Positions 34,456 through 43,504 of a DNA stretch of 64,000 bases are shown piece by piece (position 1 is the first letter of the stretch; each line of letters opens with the position of its first letter). The stretch comes from Dyadobacter sp. CECT 9275. Its GTDB lineage: Bacteria; Bacteroidota; Bacteroidia; Cytophagales; Spirosomataceae. Where the stretch lies: the NCBI RefSeq assembly GCF_907164905.1, contig NZ_CAJRAF010000001.1, forward strand, positions 1-64,000. Reading direction: 5' to 3'. The notes under the pieces were generated by a model. That model did not search any database, had not been told where the DNA came from, and was given only the letters and a program-made list of their open reading frames with translations. The translations under genes were made by a program, and so were the position numbers.

Positions 34456-35847
34456 TTAGTGGCTAAAGAACATGTTACTTCCTCCTGCTTTTCTGGAGAC
34501 CGACGACATGATTTCTACCCCGGAAAATAGTTTTGTTTCTGCCAAGGGTATCCTTCGTACCACGCGTGAGCCAAGGATTTTGAAAAGCGCCTCGCTGAGC
34601 AGCGGGTCGCGCAGGTCTCCGTAAGGATATAAGAGAATTCCCTCCGTAGCACGAACATCGGGGGTAAATCCCACAGAATAGTCGGACTTGTGAAGGCCAT
34701 TGAAAGATTTGGAAACGATGGGCTGTAACCCCCAGGTAATGCCGTCTTTTTTGTTGGACAGGGTTATGGATCCCACATTTTTCCCGACGGTGTTATCACC
34801 TACCAGAATCACATTCATGAAGGGTTTCAGACCGTTAATGAGCAATTCGCTTGCCGAAGCGGTACGGGAAGAGGTAAGTATCACCAGGTTATTCAGGGTT
34901 GAGCCTATGTTCTGGGTTTTTGCCGTAAACTTATCATAGAAATAACCTTCTCCATACTGCTTTTTCAGCGCGGTGGTGGCTGTGGGGTTGTACTCCTTGT
35001 AAAAAAAGATATCGTTGGTGGTGGCTTTTACCAACAGGCTGGCAAGGCTGGTTGCGGAACTTACATAACCTCCTGGATTATATCTTAAATCCAGAATAAT
35101 AGAACTGACATTTTTTTCCTTGAATGAACCGACAATTTGATCAAGCTCTTTATCGTACTGCAGGGTTTTGGACTGATAGGGTTCGGGGATGAACTGGTGA
35201 TATACGATGTATCCTATTTGAGTACCATTGAACTGAAAGAGGGTGTCAAAATAAACCGGGTTTTCCTGCAGCACAACCGGCACAACTTCCCTCTTGACAG
35301 TACCTTCTGTCACTTTCCCCCCCGAATCAACTTTTGCAAGCGTATAGGTTTTGGTTCCTTCGGCGTTCAGCAACTGGCTATAGTTGGCGCCTGTGAGTTG
35401 CTGGTTATTGACACTGGTAAAAATATCTCCGCGTTTGAAACCTGCTTTCTCGGCTGGTGAACCAGGTAAGGTATAGGTTACAACGGCAATCACATTACTG
35501 GTCCCGCTGGGGTAGTAAAGCAGCTTGTACTCCATACCCGGTGTTTTTCCTGAGCCGCTCAGGCTGGCCTGAAGTTCGTCCGCACTTTTCTGGATCCACG
35601 AAAAACGGTCGCCATCCGGTCGCAGATTGGCGTCGTACTTATAAAGCAGGGAGTTAAACAAGTCGGCGGGAGCCTTTGTGAGGTCGGGCGTAGCTGTAAT
35701 TTTATCATTCCAGTAGTACCAGTATTTCATCTGGCTGTAAATCCACTGATTGGTTTCAGCGTCCGTAGCGGGATCCACGGTTTTATCTTTACACCCCCAA
35801 ATAACCAGTACCAGAACCGAAATTTTCAGTAATGTTTTAAAATTCAT
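34456..35847 (-). CDS. S41 family C-terminal processing-type peptidase, lipoprotein
   Basis: 463 residues. Lipoprotein signal with lipobox WGCK (residues 1-20), an N-terminal cap domain (WIYSQMKYWYYW) and a PDZ domain about 105-190 (LPGSPAEKAGFKRGDIFTSV). The S41 catalytic domain follows, with LDLRYNPGGYVSSA, the Ser of SRTASASELL near residue 330 and the Lys of GDNTVGKNVGS about 25 residues later. Probably anchored in the periplasm and degrading or processing proteins by a Ser/Lys dyad. It directly follows rocD on the same strand with an 8-bp gap, so the two may be one transcript. Confidence 0.92.
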   Translation of the reverse strand: MNFKTLLKISVLVLVIWGCKDKTVDPATDAETNQWIYSQMKYWYYWNDKITATPDLTKAPADLFNSLLYKYDANLRPDGDRFSWIQKSADELQASLSGSGKTPGMEYKLLYYPSGTSNVIAVVTYTLPGSPAEKAGFKRGDIFTSVNNQQLTGANYSQLLNAEGTKTYTLAKVDSGGKVTEGTVKREVVPVVLQENPVYFDTLFQFNGTQIGYIVYHQFIPEPYQSKTLQYDKELDQIVGSFKEKNVSSIILDLRYNPGGYVSSATSLASLLVKATTNDIFFYKEYNPTATTALKKQYGEGYFYDKFTAKTQNIGSTLNNLVILTSSRTASASELLINGLKPFMNVILVGDNTVGKNVGSITLSNKKDGITWGLQPIVSKSFNGLHKSDYSVGFTPDVRATEGILLYPYGDLRDPLLSEALFKILGSRVVRRIPLAETKLFSGVEIMSSVSRKAGGSNMFFSH

Positions 35848-35855
35848 ATAGCGTA

Positions 35856-37124
35856 TCAGTTATACCCCAGGAAAACCTCTTCAATGATATCACAAGCCTG
35901 ATTTATTTGTTCTGCACTGATCACCAGCGGCGGAGCGAAACGTATTTTGTTACCATGCGTCGGCTTACAGAGCAATCCTTTGTGCATCATGCCGTAGCAA
36001 AGGTTCATAGCCGTAGGACTGTCCTCATCATCATTGATCACGATCGCATTCAGCAATCCCTTTCCTCTAACGAGCTCGACCAGAGAACATTGCTTTTGTA
36101 ACGAAAGAATTCTTTCTCTGAACAATTGCCCCATTTTTTCGGCGTTCTCAGCCATTTTTTCATCTTCCACCACCTGAATAGCTGCCATGGTAACAGCACA
36201 TGCCAGCGGATTTCCCCCATAGGTGGAGCCATGTTCCCCCGGTGCGATGGTGAGCATTACTTCATCGTTGGCCAGAGCCGCAGATACAGGCATGATACCT
36301 CCCGAGAGTGCCTTTCCGAGTACCAATATGTCTGGCTTCACATTTTCCCAGTCGCAGGCCAGCTTTTTTCCTGTCCGCCCAATCCCTGTCTGCACCTCGT
36401 CTGCGATGAAAAGGACATTGTGCCTGGTACATAACTCCCTCACGCCGCTGAGGTACCCTTCTGCCGGTACCACCACGCCCGCTTCTCCCTGAATGGGTTC
36501 AACCATAAACCCGGCGATATCGCGATCCTTTTTGAAAAGATCCTCCAGCACATTCAGGTCGTCGTAAGGAATAATTTCATATCCGGGTAAAAACGGACCG
36601 TAATCGTTGGTACTGGAAGGGTCGGTTGAAGAGGAGATGGCCGCCAGGGTACGTCCCCAGAAGTTCCCGGAAGCATACACGGTTTTGGCTTTTCCGGGTG
36701 TTATGCCTTTCACCTTATAAGCCCATTTACGGGTTAGCTTCAGAGCGGTTTCACCGCCTTCCACTCCTGAATTCATCATCAGTACCTTGTCATAACCGAA
36801 ATACTCGGCCAGAAACTTTTCACACTCGCCAAGCCTGTCATTGTAAAACGCCCGGGAGGTCAGGGTCAGTTTTTGGGCTTGCTCTATCATAGCGTTTACG
36901 ATACGTGGATGACAATGCCCTTGACTTACAGCGCTGTATGCTGAAAGGAAATCAAGATACTGCCTGCCTTCCACATCCCAGACATGCACACCCAGGCCTC
37001 TGGAAAGCACAACGGGCATCGGTTTATAGTTATGTGCTCCGTAACGGTATTCCAGGTCCATTGCATTTTGAGAGGCGTCTATCACGGTAGTTCCCGTGCT
37101 GGCGGTGTCTGTATAGTCAGGCAT
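35856..37124 (-). CDS. rocD: Ornithine--oxo-acid transaminase
   Basis: 422-residue class III PLP aminotransferase that moves the delta-amino group of ornithine to 2-oxoglutarate, giving glutamate semialdehyde. The PLP lysine is in [10 protein letters not shown] near residue 268, with [15 protein letters not shown] upstream and [14 protein letters not shown] downstream. The N-terminal [18 protein letters not shown] is the ornithine aminotransferase signature. Ornithine or arginine breakdown is implied. Other class III substrates are less likely given these motifs. Confidence 0.95.
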   Translation of the reverse strand: MPDYTDTASTGTTVIDASQNAMDLEYRYGAHNYKPMPVVLSRGLGVHVWDVEGRQYLDFLSAYSAVSQGHCHPRIVNAMIEQAQKLTLTSRAFYNDRLGECEKFLAEYFGYDKVLMMNSGVEGGETALKLTRKWAYKVKGITPGKAKTVYASGNFWGRTLAAISSSTDPSSTNDYGPFLPGYEIIPYDDLNVLEDLFKKDRDIAGFMVEPIQGEAGVVVPAEGYLSGVRELCTRHNVLFIADEVQTGIGRTGKKLACDWENVKPDILVLGKALSGGIMPVSAALANDEVMLTIAPGEHGSTYGGNPLACAVTMAAIQVVEDEKMAENAEKMGQLFRERILSLQKQCSLVELVRGKGLLNAIVINDDEDSPTAMNLCYGMMHKGLLCKPTHGNKIRFAPPLVISAEQINQACDIIEEVFLGYN

Positions 37125-37203
37125 TTTCTTTGTTTTTTGCTAAAAAAATTGTGTTGTGTAAAAATACAAAAAAGGACAGGGATTACTAAAATCCATATTT
37201 TTA

Positions 37204-37234
37204 TTGTCGAATAAGCTTCCTTGCACTACCTTTG
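37204..37234 (+). promoter_or_regulatory. Bacteroidota-type promoter for the TPP-riboswitch transcript
   Basis: A -33 TTG at 37204-37206 and a -7 box TACCTTTG at 37227-37234 are 20 bp apart, matching the phylum consensus TTG-N19-21-TAnnTTTG. The predicted start of transcription falls about 37240, at the first base of the riboswitch. Confidence 0.75.
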
Positions 37235-37242
37235 TAACGTAA

Positions 37243-37324
37243 TCTCAAAGGGGTGCCCTACCGAACGGGCTGAGATCATACCCATATCACCTGATCCGGA
37301 TAATGCCGGCGAAGGGAGAGAAGC
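37243..37324 (+). ncRNA. TPP (thiamine pyrophosphate) riboswitch
   Basis: The THI-box hallmark sequences are all present: GGGGTGCCC (37250), GGGCTGAGAT (37267), ACCC, ACCTGATCCGGATAATGCCGG (about 37288-37309) and GAAGGGAGA. TPP binding should reduce expression of the TonB receptor gene starting at 37468. The 140-nt expression platform contains complementary segments AATCTTAA and TTAAGATT (37326 and 37384 regions), but the switching mechanism cannot be read directly. Confidence 0.95.
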
Positions 37325-37467
37325 TAATCTTAAACGTTTTTCGGACGCCGTGATAGACGCGTTTGACCGGCTGATGGTTCGTTAAGATTCAGGCGATTTT
37401 CAAAATTAATTTTTGTAAACCTAAGGATAGGTGGCCCCTTGCCTGTTCGTAACAACTTTTTATCGCC

Positions 37468-39918
37468 ATGCGAAAAGTTACGACCTATCTGAATGTGCTA
37501 CTTTTTAGTGCGCTTATATGTATTTCTGCTTCGGCTCAGCATACCATCACGGGCCGCGTGACCGATGCCACGGACGGGAAACCACTTCCCGGGGCGTCGG
37601 TAAAAGCCGGGGAGATCCGCGGTACCAACACCGGCGAAAACGGTACGTTTAATCTCCGAAACATACCGGACGACATCCATATCCTGGAGGTATCCTATGT
37701 GGGGTATCAGACCGTGAAACTGGACATGACCGGAAAAACCCAGCTGGATATCCGCTTAGCCAAAAGTACTTATCAGGCGGATGAGGTGATCATCAGCGCA
37801 ACGCGGGTGAATAGTAAAAGTGCCATGGCTTTCACCAATGTAACTGCCGATGCCATTGATAAACAGAACCTTGGGCAGGATTTGCCGGTTTTGCTCAACT
37901 TTACGCCGTCGCTGGTCAGTACCAGTGATGCTGGCGGCGGTGTGGGATACACCGGCATCAGGATAAGGGGTTCGGACGCCACCAGGATCAACGTTACGGT
38001 TAACGGCATTCCTTATAACGACGCAGAAAGCCAGGGTGTGTACTGGGTTAACATGCCCGATTTTGCCTCTTCCGTCAGCAGTATCCAGATACAACGGGGC
38101 GTAGGAACGTCTACCAACGGAGCCGGAGCTTTTGGCGCAAGCGTGAATGTGAACACAAATACATTCCGCCAGGAGGCATACGCCGAACTGAATAACGCGT
38201 ATGGTTCTTTTAATACCTTCAAAAATACCCTTAAACTAGGCACCGGGCTGATCAAGGATCAATTCACCTTCGATGCCCGGCTGTCACGGATTTCATCTGA
38301 TGGATTCGTGGACAGGGCGACGTCTGAACTGCATTCCTATTATTTATCGGGGGGGTATTTTGGCAAGAAAAGTTTTGTAAGAGTCAACGTTTTCAGCGGA
38401 AAGGAAAGAACATACCAGTCCTGGAACGGAACACCAGAGGCCAAATTACGGGGCGACCGGGCTGGTATCCTCGCCTATATCGACCGAAACGGTGTGGGTG
38501 AAAAGGATGCAGAAAACCTGCTGAATGCTAATAACCGTACCTATAATTATTATACCTACAAAAATGAGGTGGATAACTACCGCCAGGATCATTACCAGGT
38601 GGTATCTTCCCATGCTTTAGGTAACAATCTTACTTTCAATCTGAACGCTTTCCTGGTGCGTGGACTTGGGTATTACGAACAATACAGGAGCCAGGATAAA
38701 TACAGCAATTACAACCTGCCTGATGTAGTCATTGGCGGGGATACCCTTTCCAGAACGGATTTTATCCGCAGAAGGTGGCTGGACAACTACTTTTACGGGA
38801 CCACGTTTTCACTGGACTACAACTCTTATAAAAAGCTGACCGCAAGCTTTGGTGGAGGGTGGAACCAGTACGATGGTGAACATTACGGGCAGGTCATCTG
38901 GGCGCGGAATGCAGGAAATATTGGTAGTGAGCATCAGTATTACTATAATCTGGGTACGAAAAAAGACATTAATTTTTACGGAAAGATATACTACCAGTTT
39001 ACGGAAAAATTAAATGCTTTTGCAGACCTGCAGTACCGCCATGTCAACCACCGGATTGCTGGTCAGGATAACGATCTGGTGGCGTTACATTTCGATAAGA
39101 GTTTCTCTTTCCTGAATCCTAAGGCGGGAGTTAATTATCAACTGTCTGCTCAGAGCTCGGTTTATGCTTCTTACAGTATCGGCAACCGGGAGCCAAACCG
39201 CGATGACATTGCTTCGTCCGTCACAGGCATGTTCCCTACCAGCGAATCCATGCAGGATGTGGAGGCCGGGTTTCGTACCCAGCATGGGAAACTGGCGTTT
39301 GCGGCCAATTACTATTTGATGTACTATAAAAACCAGCTGGTACTTACAGGACAGATTAACGACGTGGGAAACTCCATCCGTGTCAACGTCCCTAAAAGCT
39401 ATCGTATGGGTATTGAACTTGAAGGGGCAGTCGCCATCAATAAACATCTGAAATGGAATGTAAATGCCACTTTCAGTCAGAACAAGATCCGTAACTTTAC
39501 CGAGTATATTGTGGATTATGATAATGGCGGTTATAAGACCATCAGTCATGGGAAATCCGATATATCCTTTTCCCCGAATGTTATTGCTGGTAGCCAGTTC
39601 AGTTTTACACCTGCCAAAAATCTGGAACTTACCTTGCTGAGCAAGTATGTAAGCAGGCAATATCTGGACAATACTACCGATAAGACTCGCCAGTTGGATG
39701 CCTACTTCACCAATGATGTCAGGTTTTCCTATGCTGTTAAACCCGGATGGGCGAAAGAAATATCCTTCAATCTGTTGATCAATAACATCTTTAATGAACG
39801 TTACGAGTCCAATGGCTATACCTATAATTATCTGGCGGGTGGAGCGGTCACCCAGGAAAACTTTTACTTCCCACAGGCAGGAACAAATTTTCTGATAGGG
39901 ATGAATTTTAAATTTTAA
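37468..39918 (+). CDS. TonB-dependent outer-membrane receptor under TPP riboswitch control (probable thiamine-type uptake)
   Basis: 816 residues. Signal peptide (1-23, ending SASAQH), a carboxypeptidase-like regulatory domain at about 26-105 (ITGRVTDATDGKPLPGA), a plug at about 110-230 (GIRIRGSDATRINVTVNGIPYND, IQIQRGVGTSTNGAGAFG) and a 22-strand-type barrel ending in Phe (NFLIGMNFKF). The riboswitch in its leader ties it to thiamine. TPP-regulated TonB receptors (Omr1 type) were described for this phylum and are predicted to import thiamine or precursors. A terminator follows, so it is monocistronic; no inner-membrane transporter gene is adjacent. Confidence 0.93.
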   Translation: MRKVTTYLNVLLFSALICISASAQHTITGRVTDATDGKPLPGASVKAGEIRGTNTGENGTFNLRNIPDDIHILEVSYVGYQTVKLDMTGKTQLDIRLAKSTYQADEVIISATRVNSKSAMAFTNVTADAIDKQNLGQDLPVLLNFTPSLVSTSDAGGGVGYTGIRIRGSDATRINVTVNGIPYNDAESQGVYWVNMPDFASSVSSIQIQRGVGTSTNGAGAFGASVNVNTNTFRQEAYAELNNAYGSFNTFKNTLKLGTGLIKDQFTFDARLSRISSDGFVDRATSELHSYYLSGGYFGKKSFVRVNVFSGKERTYQSWNGTPEAKLRGDRAGILAYIDRNGVGEKDAENLLNANNRTYNYYTYKNEVDNYRQDHYQVVSSHALGNNLTFNLNAFLVRGLGYYEQYRSQDKYSNYNLPDVVIGGDTLSRTDFIRRRWLDNYFYGTTFSLDYNSYKKLTASFGGGWNQYDGEHYGQVIWARNAGNIGSEHQYYYNLGTKKDINFYGKIYYQFTEKLNAFADLQYRHVNHRIAGQDNDLVALHFDKSFSFLNPKAGVNYQLSAQSSVYASYSIGNREPNRDDIASSVTGMFPTSESMQDVEAGFRTQHGKLAFAANYYLMYYKNQLVLTGQINDVGNSIRVNVPKSYRMGIELEGAVAINKHLKWNVNATFSQNKIRNFTEYIVDYDNGGYKTISHGKSDISFSPNVIAGSQFSFTPAKNLELTLLSKYVSRQYLDNTTDKTRQLDAYFTNDVRFSYAVKPGWAKEISFNLLINNIFNERYESNGYTYNYLAGGAVTQENFYFPQAGTNFLIGMNFKF

Positions 39919-39928
39919 CACTTTTAAA

Positions 39929-39968
39929 GGCGCACCGCGGAGTAAGTGTTTCCGGTGCGTCTTTTTTT
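39929..39968 (+). terminator. Terminator after the TonB receptor gene
   Basis: 9-bp GC-rich stem (GCGCACCG arm, one G-T) with a 15-nt loop followed by CTTTTTTT. Strong intrinsic terminator. Confidence 0.85.
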
Positions 39969-40138
39969 ATCTTTAACCGACCTCCTGAAAATAGCCTAAT
40001 TATTAATTTAAATAGTTCTAAAAATTAACCATACGATAAGTTAACGGGCTGTAAATTAGGTTTTTAATGATAAAATTGTAAATTGCTTAACGCGCCTCCC
40101 GGCTGAGAATTTCTACCTAAGATAGATTTTCCATCGTT

Positions 40139-41620
40139 ATGAAAAATTTTACAATTTTTACAGCCTATGTCCTTGTGATATTTGCAGGATTATGGCATCA
40201 TGAAATGTGGCGGGACGAACTCCAGGCCTGGAACCTGGTCCTGCACACAGTGAATCTGATTGACGTTTTCAGCAATACCCGATACGAGGGGCATCCCGTT
40301 CTGTGGTTCTACGTCATCTGGCCATTGGCACAGCTAACTTCCTCTCCTGTGGCCATTCAAGGCATTAATCTCATCATGGCGGCGGTTACGGCCTACCTTA
40401 TTGTGTTTAAGAGCCCCTTCCGCGATTTTGAAAAAATCCTCATACTTTCCGGATATTATTTCCTGTACGAGTATTCGGTGATCAGCCGAAACTATATGAT
40501 TGGTGTGATGCTTCTGCTGCTCATTGCATCGCTGTGGCATAAGAAAGATGCAGCCCTCGTGTTATCGGGCGTCCTGATTCTGCTGCTGTTTCAGACCAAT
40601 GCTTTCATGGCTGCCATTGCCGCTGCCATATCACTGGTACTCTTGCTGCGGTTAAGCCGGCAAGGCAAACTGGAAACTTCCCAAAGTAAAGCATTCATGT
40701 GCATCATTACTGCCGGGGCGGCGTTGTTTGTTTTTACCACCCGTACACCGCACGACAGCTCGTACGCCAGCACATGGCACGTCACTTTTGATCCCGGGCG
40801 CTGTTCTGCGGTTCTGGGCAATGTGTTCAAAGGGCTTTTTCCGCTTTCCGACTTCACCAGGAATTTCTGGGAAGGGTATCACCTCATTCAAAATAATCAT
40901 TTTCATGCGATAGCGGGCATTTTGTTGTGCGCTATTGTTTATTTCCTGTTCAGAAAATCCGTTTACTCATCGGTTTTCATTGTTGCAGCATTCGGGTTTA
41001 TCATGGGGCTGATGTACCTCAAAATCATCGGACAACCCAGGCACTACGGACATTTTTCGATGGCTCTTCTTTTTGCTTACTGGATTGGTTACGATCAGGT
41101 TCCGGTCTATGCAAAACGTTTTTTGTGGGTTATTTTCAGCGTGCAGATGGTCCAGGGGGTCTTTGCCTACACCGTTGATCTGCAGTATCCTTTTTCGAAC
41201 GGGAAAGAAGTTGCCGAATATATCAATCAGCGTTACGATCCAAAAGTACAGGTGGCCGGAGCTTACAACAACCTGTCCACAACCGTTGCCGGATACCTAG
41301 GCAGAGACATATACCTGCTGAACGACAAGCGCTTCTCGAATTACGTAATATGGAAGCAAAAATTCTGGAATCCCGATCTTTTCTTCATAAGTGACAGCGT
41401 ATTGCTAAAACGCTTTCTTACAATGGTCAATACTAAAAAGAGCAATCTGCTGCTCATGGAGAAAGGTGCCGGGCAGTCGTTGCTGACCAAAATGAAAGAA
41501 GGGCAAAGTTTTATACTGTTGCAGAACCGGATGTTTTACAGAGTAACGTGCCTGAAAATTTTCAGAGGTGCCATCGTGTCTGACGAAGATTACTTATTAG
41601 TCACAGTAACACCACCCTAA
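40139..41620 (+). CDS. Multi-pass membrane protein, GT-C-like glycosyltransferase fold (hypothetical)
   Basis: 493 residues with about ten predicted membrane helices and a soluble C-terminal ~130 residues. Near the N-terminus HHEMWRDELQAW and EGHPVLWFYVIWP resemble the first loop of ArnT/PMT-type GT-C enzymes, where an acidic residue acts on a lipid-linked sugar donor. RNYMIGVMLLLL follows. The exact family is not recognised. Transfer of a sugar from a polyprenyl donor is a reasonable guess. It ends 24 bp before hemE, but hemE has its own -7 box. Confidence 0.65.
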   Translation: MKNFTIFTAYVLVIFAGLWHHEMWRDELQAWNLVLHTVNLIDVFSNTRYEGHPVLWFYVIWPLAQLTSSPVAIQGINLIMAAVTAYLIVFKSPFRDFEKILILSGYYFLYEYSVISRNYMIGVMLLLLIASLWHKKDAALVLSGVLILLLFQTNAFMAAIAAAISLVLLLRLSRQGKLETSQSKAFMCIITAGAALFVFTTRTPHDSSYASTWHVTFDPGRCSAVLGNVFKGLFPLSDFTRNFWEGYHLIQNNHFHAIAGILLCAIVYFLFRKSVYSSVFIVAAFGFIMGLMYLKIIGQPRHYGHFSMALLFAYWIGYDQVPVYAKRFLWVIFSVQMVQGVFAYTVDLQYPFSNGKEVAEYINQRYDPKVQVAGAYNNLSTTVAGYLGRDIYLLNDKRFSNYVIWKQKFWNPDLFFISDSVLLKRFLTMVNTKKSNLLLMEKGAGQSLLTKMKEGQSFILLQNRMFYRVTCLKIFRGAIVSDEDYLLVTVTPP

Positions 41621-41632
41621 TGACTTTCTCCC

Positions 41633-41640
41633 TACCTTTG
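41633..41640 (+). promoter_or_regulatory. TAnnTTTG -7 box directly before hemE
   Basis: TACCTTTG ends only four bases upstream of the hemE ATG (41645), so transcription would begin at or next to the start codon, giving a leaderless or nearly leaderless mRNA. No clear -33 TTG is seen at the right spacing, so the call is tentative. Confidence 0.4.
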
Positions 41641-41644
41641 CGCC

Positions 41645-42673
41645 ATGAAATTGAAAAATGACCTTATACTTCGGGCGGCGCGGGGTGAACAAACTGAACG
41701 CACGCCCGTATGGATGATGCGCCAGGCGGGACGGATCCTGGCGGAATACAGAGCTGTACGGGAAAAAGCCGGTAGTTTTATAAAACTGGCCACCACCCCT
41801 GAACTGGCTGCGGAAGTGACGGTTCAGCCGGTGGATTTATTAGGAGTTGATGCTGCCATCATTTTTTCGGACATACTGGTGGTACCCGAAGGAATGGGGC
41901 TTCCTTATGAAATGATTGAACAGCGGGGTCCTGTTTTTCCTCAAACCGTCCATACTCTTGGCGATCTTGAAAAACTGCGCATTGCTGACCCAGAAGAGCA
42001 TTTGGGTTATGTGCTGGAAGCAATCCGGATCACAAAAAAGGCGCTTGATCACCGGGTTCCTCTGATCGGGTTTGCCGGTGCTCCGTTCACAATTTTTTGC
42101 TATATGACCGAGGGAAAAGGTTCTAAAACTTTTTCGGTTGCCAAGAAACACTTGTATACCGATCCCCTGTTTTCGCATGCATTACTTCAGAAAATTACCG
42201 ATAGTACCATTGCTTACCTCAAAGCACAGATAGCAGCCGGGGCGGATCTGGTACAGCTGTTTGATTCCTGGGCGGGCATTCTTTCTCCTGAGCAATACCG
42301 TGAGTTTTCGCTTCCGTATATCAAACAGATCTGTGATTCTATTACCGAGGTGCCTGTCACGGTTTTTGCCAAAGGTGCCTTTTTTGCAAGAGAGGAAATA
42401 GGCCAGCTGAGCTGTTCGGTGGTTGGGCTGGACTGGAATATGGATATTTCGGAATCAAAAAAGCTAATTCCAGACAAAACGCTTCAGGGAAATCTGGACC
42501 CCTGTGTACTGTATGCTTCCTATGACCAGATCAGAACGGAGGTAAGGAAAATGATCGCGCAGTTCGGAACTCATCCCTACATTGCTAATCTGGGACATGG
42601 GGTATATCCGGACACAGACCCCGACAAGGTAAGGTGTTTTATAGAAACGGTGAAGGAGTATTCGGAAAAATAG
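41645..42673 (+). CDS. hemE: Uroporphyrinogen decarboxylase
   Basis: 342-residue enzyme that removes four carboxyl groups from uroporphyrinogen III to give coproporphyrinogen III in haem synthesis. Family signature [16 protein letters not shown] is at residues 21-36, with the catalytic Asp in [10 protein letters not shown] near residue 80 and [13 protein letters not shown] near 143. Length is normal. It is followed after 42 bp by the gmhB-like gene. Confidence 0.97.
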   Translation: MKLKNDLILRAARGEQTERTPVWMMRQAGRILAEYRAVREKAGSFIKLATTPELAAEVTVQPVDLLGVDAAIIFSDILVVPEGMGLPYEMIEQRGPVFPQTVHTLGDLEKLRIADPEEHLGYVLEAIRITKKALDHRVPLIGFAGAPFTIFCYMTEGKGSKTFSVAKKHLYTDPLFSHALLQKITDSTIAYLKAQIAAGADLVQLFDSWAGILSPEQYREFSLPYIKQICDSITEVPVTVFAKGAFFAREEIGQLSCSVVGLDWNMDISESKKLIPDKTLQGNLDPCVLYASYDQIRTEVRKMIAQFGTHPYIANLGHGVYPDTDPDKVRCFIETVKEYSEK

Positions 42674-42715
42674 GCGCTTTGTTATCCGGACTGCTAAAAT
42701 CATAAAAACCTGCCC

Positions 42716-43240
42716 ATGCAAAAGAATAAGTGTGTCTTCCTCGACCGGGACGGAGTCTTAAATGAAGACCTGGGGGATTATTTGTACAAGCTGGATCAAC
42801 TCGTCATACCGTCCGGTGTACCCGAGGCACTAAGGATGTTGAAAAATGAGGGCTTTCTGCTCATTGTAATTACCAATCAGGCCGGAATAGCAAAAGGGCT
42901 TTACGGACCTGCAGAAGTATATGCCATTCATGAATATATGCAGCGGGTTTCGGGAAATGCGCTGGATGATATTTACTTTTCACCTCACCATCCTCTGTTT
43001 TCCGGGATGTCTCTTTCCAGAAAACCGGACTCGCTCCTGATTGAAAAAGCCATTGCAAAATATAATATTGACCCGGCTCAGTCCTGGATGATAGGAGACA
43101 GGGATCGGGATATGCAGGCAGGCAAAAAAATGGGGCTCAGCACCATACACATTCTCTCCGGTGCGGAAAGGCTTGCCGGAGACTATGCAGCAGAAAATTT
43201 ATGGAGTGCAGTAAGTATTATTCTTCGGCAAAAAAATTAA
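42716..43240 (+). CDS. gmhB: HAD-family phosphatase, GmhB-like (heptose-1,7-bisphosphate 7-phosphatase type)
   Basis: 174-residue HAD-IIIA phosphatase with FLDRDGVLNED (nucleophile and acid Asp), LIVITNQAGIAKG (Thr), SRKPDSLL (Lys) and MIGDRDRDMQAG (metal Asp). The layout is that of GmhB, which removes the C7 phosphate of the heptose precursor of LPS. However, the zinc-binding loop with Cys ligands found in most GmhB is replaced by FSPHHPLFSGMSL without cysteines. It may therefore be a zinc-free GmhB or a related histidinol-phosphatase-like enzyme. Its stop overlaps the convergent 41-residue lipoprotein gene by 4 bp. Confidence 0.82.
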   Translation: MQKNKCVFLDRDGVLNEDLGDYLYKLDQLVIPSGVPEALRMLKNEGFLLIVITNQAGIAKGLYGPAEVYAIHEYMQRVSGNALDDIYFSPHHPLFSGMSLSRKPDSLLIEKAIAKYNIDPAQSWMIGDRDRDMQAGKKMGLSTIHILSGAERLAGDYAAENLWSAVSIILRQKN

Positions 43241-43362
43241 GCTCTCTCGGTGTTCGCCGTGGCTGCTTTTTGTACCTTACCGTAAGCAGGACAGGCGTGC
43301 TTTGTGCAGGAAGAAAAAGCAAGTGCTCCGCAAATCACAAATAGTAAACCAAGTCTTTTCAT
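43237..43362 (-). CDS. 41-residue lipoprotein with conserved CPAYG-type tail
   Basis: Short gene on the minus strand: MKRLGLLFVICGALAF, lipobox SSC, then TKHACPAYGKVQKAAT and the stop. A purine-rich AAGAAAA lies just before the ATG. Tiny lipoproteins containing a CPAY-like motif occur in this phylum; function unknown. The gene overlaps the 3' end of the gmhB-like gene by 4 bp and is upstream of nothing on its strand. Confidence 0.6.
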   Translation of the reverse strand: MKRLGLLFVICGALAFSSCTKHACPAYGKVQKAATANTERA

Positions 43363-43439
43363 TTTTCTTGTTTGTTAGATTTTTATACCGTTGTCACTTT
43401 CCCCGGCGGCAGTGGTAACCGCAAAGTTATAAAAAAGAA

Positions 43440-43490
43440 TTCTTTGAATGATATCCCTTAGTATACCTAATAACGATCTCATTCAAAGAA
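43440..43490 (-). terminator. Terminator after arginine decarboxylase
   Basis: 12-bp perfect arms (TTCTTTGAATGA and complement) with a 27-nt loop, followed on the minus strand by TTCTTTTTT. It lies 15 bp after the stop at 43505. Confidence 0.75.
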
Positions 43491-43504
43491 CTTTATATAA
43501 ACGC

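Noticed and set aside
39085..39921. A 278-codon open frame on the minus strand
   Set aside because: Lies within the barrel of the TonB receptor gene, which has clear family motifs; no similarity of its own.
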